A DNA stretch of 48,104 nt, taken from contig JAGOLH010000017.1 in the NCBI GenBank assembly GCA_017994175.1, positions 1 to 48,104 on the forward strand, written 5' to 3'. This document shows positions 43,447-48,104 of the stretch, in pieces (within the stretch, counting starts at the first letter, position 1; every line of letters begins with the position of its first letter). Source of the DNA: Bacteroidales bacterium (GTDB taxonomy: Bacteria; Bacteroidota; Bacteroidia; Bacteroidales; ML635J-15). The position numbers and the translations under genes were made by a program. Below the pieces are notes generated by a model, which saw only the letters and a list, made by a program, of their open reading frames with translations, ran no database searches and had not been told where the DNA came from.

Positions 43447-44022
43447 ATGCAGAGCAATAAGGCCATAATTGTTTCCGCTCCCTCAGGGTCTGGAAAAACT
43501 ACTATTGTCCATAATTTGCTGAACAATAAAATGCTGAACCTGGAGTTCTCGGTTTCGGCATGCAGCAGACCCAAGCGCGATCAGGAGACTGAGGGGAAGG
43601 ACTACTATTTTTTGAGCGTTGAACAATTCCGTTCGAAAATCGAAAACAGTGAATTTCTCGAATGGCAGGAAGTGTATAATGATCATTACTATGGCACATT
43701 GCGTTCGGAAGTGGACAGGGTTTTCGCAAAGGGGAACAATCTTATTTTTGATGTTGATGTGGTCGGCGGGCTGAATTTAAAAGAGTATTTTCAGGAAGAT
43801 GCGCTGGCAATATTCATTATGCCACCTTCGATTGAAGAATTGGAACGGCGTCTCAGGCTTCGCTCTACCGAAGAAGATGAAGATATTGCAAAAAGAGTTA
43901 AAAAATCGAATTTTGAAATTCGATATGCAGAACGTTTCGACCTGATTGTAATAAACGATGTACTGAATGATGCCATTGCTGAAGTCACCAATGCAGTAAT
44001 TGCATTTCTTCAAAGAAAGTAA
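43447..44022 (+). CDS. gmk: Guanylate kinase
   Basis: 191 residues. P-loop SAPSGSGKTT near 10, then CSRPKRDQETEGKDYYFLS (GMP-binding region), FLEWQEVYNDHYYGT and DVDVVGGLNLK. It phosphorylates GMP to GDP in the cytosol. I chose the ATG at 43447; another ATG at 43443 is in a different frame. A -7-like TATATTTG is present at 43423-43430 but I see no good TTTG partner. Its 3' end is 9 nt from the convergent esterase. Confidence 0.97.
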   Translation: MQSNKAIIVSAPSGSGKTTIVHNLLNNKMLNLEFSVSACSRPKRDQETEGKDYYFLSVEQFRSKIENSEFLEWQEVYNDHYYGTLRSEVDRVFAKGNNLIFDVDVVGGLNLKEYFQEDALAIFIMPPSIEELERRLRLRSTEEDEDIAKRVKKSNFEIRYAERFDLIVINDVLNDAIAEVTNAVIAFLQRK

Positions 44023-44031
44023 GCCCGAGTT

Positions 44032-45162
44032 TTATTTCTTCACGAACCGAAATTGTTTTAACGACTCATTGTCATTTACAATCAGTAGGTAAACTCCAGA
44101 CGGTAATGACGAAACATCTAGATGATTGGAACCAACATTAGCCTTGCATTGACATAAAACTCTGCCCGTAACATCACAAATTTGCAACGACTTGATTCCA
44201 TTCGAATCAGGGGCAATATCAAAATTAATGAAATCGGTTGCAGGGTTGGGGTATAATGTTGATTCGCAATGCTCAACCGATGCTATTCCGGTTGTTATCA
44301 TCGAATTTGTAAAGAACCGCCATATTTCAATCGAATAATCAATGTCGTTGTTCGGGTAATAATACCAGTTATGTTCTCCACCGACAACTTTAATAAAGCA
44401 ATCATAAGTATCGTTATCTCCCCCAGTATACGTATATCTTTCAAATGTCAAACCATCCGGTTTCGTATTGGGGTAATTATAAACTTCCGGAGTTTGTGAT
44501 GCGTTGTTAATATCTACCCAATATGCAACAAGCTCTTCGGCATCCATTCCCGAAGTATTATTGAGGTATGGCACAGTTTCATCGGCTGTTCCATGGAAAT
44601 GCAAAGAAGAAATTGGCCCCACGGGGTCAGGTGTGAAGGCAATTCCAAAAGTACCACTAACCGATGCAATGGCTTTAATCCGGTCGCCATGCTCACTGCC
44701 CAGTCGGTTGGTCATATACCCTCCCATACTGAAACCCATAACAAAAACCCGCTCAGGGTCAATATTATAGTGGTTCTGAAGGGAGTCAAGTATTGCCATA
44801 AGAAAACCGGAATCGTCAACATCGGCATTGGGCACAATACCATACAGACTGGCTCCGGAATTCCAGGAAGTACCGATCTCATAGCTCATATAATATGCTA
44901 CAAGAGCCTGAGGAGTAATAACAATAAAATTAGCAGTATCTGCAATATTATCGAAACCAATCTGGCTGAAGTTTGTCATATTGTCGCCAAGACCGTGAAG
45001 ACAAAAAACAACCGGAACCGGAGTTTCACCGGAATACACCGAAGGCACATATTCGAGATATTGCCTGGCTGTACCATCCCACGTCAGGGTTCTTGTATTC
45101 AGTTGAGCAAAAACTGAAAAGCAAATAAGAAGCATCGGAAGAAGTAGTAAATGTTTTTTCAT
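44032..45162 (-). CDS. T9SS-secreted LpqC-like esterase (PHB depolymerase family)
   Basis: 376 residues. Signal peptide MKKHLLLLPMLLICFSVFAQ, then an alpha/beta hydrolase domain with VVFCLHGLGDNMTNF near 50, catalytic Ser in VMGFSMGGYMTN near 143, and GGEHNWYYYP (catalytic His) near 262. These motifs match the LpqC/feruloyl-esterase/polyhydroxybutyrate-depolymerase family. The last ~80 residues (STLYPNPATDFINFDI, LQICDVTGRVLC, LPSGVYLLIV) are a type A T9SS sorting domain. The enzyme is therefore secreted, probably to attack esters on external polysaccharide. The substrate is not known. Confidence 0.93.
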   Translation of the reverse strand: MKKHLLLLPMLLICFSVFAQLNTRTLTWDGTARQYLEYVPSVYSGETPVPVVFCLHGLGDNMTNFSQIGFDNIADTANFIVITPQALVAYYMSYEIGTSWNSGASLYGIVPNADVDDSGFLMAILDSLQNHYNIDPERVFVMGFSMGGYMTNRLGSEHGDRIKAIASVSGTFGIAFTPDPVGPISSLHFHGTADETVPYLNNTSGMDAEELVAYWVDINNASQTPEVYNYPNTKPDGLTFERYTYTGGDNDTYDCFIKVVGGEHNWYYYPNNDIDYSIEIWRFFTNSMITTGIASVEHCESTLYPNPATDFINFDIAPDSNGIKSLQICDVTGRVLCQCKANVGSNHLDVSSLPSGVYLLIVNDNESLKQFRFVKK

Positions 45163-45204
45163 AGCAATTGAATTTTGGGTATAAAGTTATTTATTTTAAT
45201 GAAA

Positions 45205-46362
45205 TCACAACCGGGAAAATAAAATTTTACGAACTGCCTCAGCATCAATATCCTTATGTTCACCCCATGCATTTTGTCGGTTTTCAGAAAGTCTATCGCA
45301 CAGGTAATCAACATTTTTCGCAGTAATATCATAATGGCCCAGATTTGTTGGAATACCAATCTTAAGAAAAAAAGCTTCAGTTTTACGAATAGCCTCGTCG
45401 ATGGTATTTTCATTATTGTCGTAATTGATTTTCAGCACTCTATTAGCATACTGAATGATCTTCTGCGCTTTTTGCACTCTCTGATGTTGCATTAATCCCG
45501 GCAAAACAACACACAAGCTCTGTGCGTGATCGATTCCGTGAAGTGCTGTAAGTTCATGCCCAATCATGTGGGTCGACCAATCGTCGGGAACGCCGGCAAC
45601 AATAATGCCGTTTAGCGCCATTGTAGCGGACCACATCAGGTTAGCACACGCATCGTAATCGGTTTTATTTTTCAGCACCTTTGGCCCCTCCTCCATGAGG
45701 GTTATCAGCAATGCTTCGGAAAACCGATCCTGAACCGGAGAATTTACAGGATAGGTTAGGTATTGCTCCATTACATGCACAAAGGCATCGGCAATTCCAT
45801 TACTGATTTGCCTATCTGGCAGACTGAACATAGTTTCCGGATCGAGTACCGAGAATACAGGCTGGAGTAGCCGGTTTCCAAAAGCCAGCTTCTGTTTTAC
45901 GGAATCGCGTGTGATAACTGCATTCCCATTCATTTCGGAGCCGGTTGCAGGCAGGGTAAGAACTGTTCCCAGTGGCAGTGCATGGTAAATTTTAGCACCT
46001 TCCGTAAGCATACGCCAGGGGTCGCCATCAGTAAATGGAACAGCAGCCGCAATAAACTTCGTGCCATCAATAACCGATCCTCCTCCTACTGCAAGAAGAA
46101 ACTCAACTCCCTGCATTTTGGCCATTTCCACTGCGCGCATCAAAGTTTCGTAGCGGGGATTTGGTTCAATACCACCAAATTCTATTACATTTTTACCTTT
46201 AAGCAGTGATTTCACCTGCTCATAAATGCCATTTCCCATAATGCTTCCACCACCATAGGTAAGCATTATGCGCGTGTAGGGTGACAGTTCTCGATCCAGT
46301 TTCGAAATCTGCCCTTTGCCAAAGTGAATGCGTGTAGTGTTCTGAAAGGTGAAGTTATTCAT
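45205..46362 (-). CDS. Iron-containing alcohol dehydrogenase, YqhD/BdhA-like
   Basis: 385 residues, cytosolic. The NAD(P)-binding motif YGGGSIMGNG is near 36, and FLLAVGGGSVIDGTKFIA (88-105) is the typical group III pattern. Metal ligands are expected in DAFVHVMEQYL near 194 and HGIDHAQS near 275. YqhD-type members reduce aldehydes with NADPH, and BdhA-type members make butanol. The sequence does not decide between these. The gene stands alone between an esterase and a hypothetical gene. Confidence 0.95.
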   Translation of the reverse strand: MNNFTFQNTTRIHFGKGQISKLDRELSPYTRIMLTYGGGSIMGNGIYEQVKSLLKGKNVIEFGGIEPNPRYETLMRAVEMAKMQGVEFLLAVGGGSVIDGTKFIAAAVPFTDGDPWRMLTEGAKIYHALPLGTVLTLPATGSEMNGNAVITRDSVKQKLAFGNRLLQPVFSVLDPETMFSLPDRQISNGIADAFVHVMEQYLTYPVNSPVQDRFSEALLITLMEEGPKVLKNKTDYDACANLMWSATMALNGIIVAGVPDDWSTHMIGHELTALHGIDHAQSLCVVLPGLMQHQRVQKAQKIIQYANRVLKINYDNNENTIDEAIRKTEAFFLKIGIPTNLGHYDITAKNVDYLCDRLSENRQNAWGEHKDIDAEAVRKILFSRL

Positions 46363-46504
46363 ATTTAATTGTTTTGTTATTTGAATCCCTCTTTTTTCTT
46401 ATCAAAGGATTGACTCAAATATACACATAAAATATTTTTCAGAACCATATGAATTACCATTTGCTTTCACGCTATTTTAAAACAGACTGTAACTCATTAG
46501 AATG

Positions 46505-47086
46505 CTAAAACCCCTGATAATCGACCCATTCATAATTACACCACTTTCCTTCCACAACCGAAACAGCGTGCATGATTAGATTACCATTCATCCACTCCTC
46601 AATTATAACACCGGGAATTTGGTAATAAATGCTGTAGAAGTTATAATTCAGGTCAGGTAATTGAGGGAGTTTGGTGTACCAAATATCATAATGAGTCTGC
46701 TCTTTTTCTACCAATGCTTTATGGCACTCGAAACCCAGTATAACTTTAGTTTCATCGGTAAGCTTCACCAGCATGGGCATAAAAGGTTTCTTCTTTTTAA
46801 GTTCTTTGAATGTAAATATTGAATTGTGTGTGTTTCTAGTAAAATCGTTATACTGGTTTATTTGCACAATAACTTCCTTTTTCTTGAAGTCGATTTTATC
46901 AACATAACGCATTGAAGGCATACTGAATTTCTCCATCACAATGCACGTATCGCTGAACCAGCTGTGCAGAGTATCGCTTCCAATCACAGCGTAAGTTACC
47001 TGTATTGTCTGAGCCTGACACTGCGCTATAACGAAAATCAATATTCCGGTGAGGAATACTGAGAATTTATGGAATAAGTACTTCAT
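46505..47086 (-). CDS. Exported protein of GLPGLI-like type, function unknown
   Basis: 193 residues from ATG 47086, one nucleotide past the OmpA-like stop at 47088; the TTG at 47110 would overlap that gene. MKYLFHKFSVFLTGILIFVIAQCQAQ is a signal peptide. The core ILGFECHKALVEKEQTHYDIWYTKLPQ resembles the GLPGLI/DUF4412-type pattern of a cofactor-free beta fold. The remaining sequence is beta-rich. Spacing suggests cotranscription with the damaged OmpA gene upstream. I cannot name a function. Confidence 0.7.
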   Translation of the reverse strand: MKYLFHKFSVFLTGILIFVIAQCQAQTIQVTYAVIGSDTLHSWFSDTCIVMEKFSMPSMRYVDKIDFKKKEVIVQINQYNDFTRNTHNSIFTFKELKKKKPFMPMLVKLTDETKVILGFECHKALVEKEQTHYDIWYTKLPQLPDLNYNFYSIYYQIPGVIIEEWMNGNLIMHAVSVVEGKWCNYEWVDYQGF

Positions 47087-47087
47087 A

Positions 47088-47982
47088 CTATTTGACAATT
47101 TTAAATTCAACTCTGCGGTTCAATCTTCTGCCTTCCTCGGTGTCGTTCGAGGCAACAGGCATAGTTTCTCCATAGCCTTTAGCTACAATACGTGTTTTAT
47201 CGATTCCCTTGTTAATTAAATATGTCGCAACTGAATTGGCACGATCCTGAGACAATTTCATATTATACGCATCGTCACCATCACTACTTGTATGCCCTGC
47301 AATCTCAATTCTAATTTCAGAGTCATCGTTCATGAACTGCAACAGCTTGTTCAGTTCGGTGTACGATTCAGGAAGTAATACTGCCGATGATTTTTCGAAA
47401 AGAATATTTTCGAGCACAATGGCCTGCCCTGCAGGTATTTTCGAAAGTTTCACATTATATTTATAAGGATTGGGTGATTTACTGTCGAAACGCAGTTTTT
47501 CGGTTTTGGTTTGGTATCCAAATGCTTTGGTTTCGATCGTGTAGTCACTGTTTAAAGCAGGTTTTAACGTGAACTTTCCACTCTGCGAAATAACCGATTC
47601 TATAGGATTTGTTCCCTGATACAGTGTAATAACTGCATTCAAAGGCAAACTTGTTTTCGCATCCTGAACAGTACCTGACAAAACAAAATTCGTTTTTTCC
47701 TCATAAACCGGTTCTATCACCACGGGTTCTACATTCTTTGACCGATGTTTGAAGCTGATTTCCGGTATATTTACTTTTATAGCCAAAATAATTCCCAGAT
47801 TTCCTCCTGTAACCTTTTTCGATGCGGTATCAGCCGGACTCCAGTAGCCTTCAAAATCTCCCAGCCAGCTAACTGACATCTTTGAAAACATAGCCTGATA
47901 ATAAGTGCGTGCTACAAACTCAACAGGAATTTTCCGGAACAGCTTATAACTTACCTGAAGCATTGGGTCAAGGGAGAATATA
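47088..47982 (-). pseudogene. OmpA-family outer-membrane protein, 5' end cut off by an IS insertion
   Basis: The readable part holds the end of a beta-barrel-like domain (LQVSYKLFRKIPVEFVARTYY), a carboxypeptidase-regulatory-like domain (FVLSGTVQDAKTSLPLNAVITLYQG) and a C-terminal OmpA domain. The OmpA domain shows ENILFEKSSAVLLPESYTELNKL, IAGHTSSDGDD and LSQDRANSVATYL, the peptidoglycan-binding signature. No signal peptide is present: upstream the frame runs into IS sequence (TCCCCGAAAATTGGACC on the plus strand) and reaches only a GTG at 48005. I infer that an intact gene extended further right and was split by the insertion. The exact junction near 47982 is an estimate. Confidence 0.8.
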
Positions 47983-48104
47983 ATACTCCCCGAAAATTGG
48001 ACCACTGGTTAAGTTGAATAAAAACAATTAAATTTACCAGTATTATGAAAAAAAGCAGAAGAAAATTCAGTGCAAGTTTTAAAGCACAGGTAGCCATTGC
48101 AGCA
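47983..48104 (+). mobile_element. Left end of an IS3-family insertion sequence
   Basis: TACTCCCCGAAAATTGGACC around 47984-48003 has the look of an IS3-family terminal repeat (CCCC then AAA/TTGGAC). The first ORF starts at 48045. An inverted pair ACTGGTTAA (48004-48012) and TTTACCAGT (48033-48041) precedes it, as insulating hairpins often do near IS ends. The element runs off the window. Confidence 0.72.
48045..48104 (+). CDS. IS3-family transposase OrfA, start only
   Basis: The 20 visible codons begin MKKSRRKFSASFKAQVAIAA, the very characteristic N-terminus of IS3-family OrfA proteins (RRKFSxxFKxxVAxEA), which form the helix-turn-helix DNA-binding part of the transposase. The gene continues past the right edge. 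OrfB would be made by -1 frameshifting further on. Confidence 0.82.
   Translation, partial: MKKSRRKFSASFKAQVAIAA

Overview
The window reads as chromosomal DNA of a Bacteroidota bacterium, probably Bacteroidales-like. The evidence is type IX secretion (T9SS) C-terminal sorting domains on three secreted proteins, many small lipoproteins, mostly SD-less starts in an AT-rich background, and promoters of the phylum type (TTTG, 17-20 nt, TAnnTTTG) that can be read at several places. No tRNA, rRNA or CRISPR array was seen. Most of the window is ordinary core genome with one clear accessory block.

Region 1 (1-5383): a truncated lipoprotein gene, panB, an RluA-type pseudouridine synthase, a convergent lipoprotein, and a large TMTC-like membrane protein with TPR repeats driven by a textbook promoter.

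Region 2 (5421-12894) is the most interesting part. It is an unbroken plus-strand series: crcB (fluoride channel), a DUF190 gene, arsR, a CPKC mini-thioredoxin, two ArsF-type thioredoxin-fold exported proteins, a CcdA-like ArsG, an ArsP-type permease, thioredoxin-type arsC, a MerT-like membrane protein with nine Cys-Cys pairs, arsM and acr3. A perfect 10+2+10 palindrome after arsR overlaps a predicted -7 element and is the likely ArsR operator. Together these genes can sense arsenic, reduce arsenate, methylate and export arsenite. They also appear to encode a split, DsbD-like thiol relay across the inner membrane (cytosolic Trx, ArsG, ArsF x2). REP-like repeat clusters lie between arsG and arsP and after acr3.

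Region 3 (13283-20533): ZIP transporter, DJ-1/PfpI protein, mnmE with a YkgJ-type gene, and divergent etfB-etfA-acyl-CoA dehydrogenase.

Region 4 (20658-36479): mainly envelope and secreted proteins. These are two T9SS cargo proteins, a CPBP-like membrane protein, a C69 dipeptidase, a TlpA-type lipoprotein, a beta-structured lipoprotein, a chimeric secreted protein with a C-terminal membrane helix, a SlyD-type isomerase, a GH3/beta-lactamase fusion, a lipocalin, a GT2 glycosyltransferase and an esterase.

Region 5 (36799-40859): the classical thrS-infC-rpmI-rplT translation operon, in which infC appears to start at AUA behind a perfect AGGAGG, followed by a terminator and two tandem paralogous lipoproteins. 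Region 6 (41048-48104): iorBA, gmk, a T9SS esterase, an iron-dependent alcohol dehydrogenase, a small exported protein and an OmpA-family gene whose 5' end is cut off by an IS3-family element running off the right edge.
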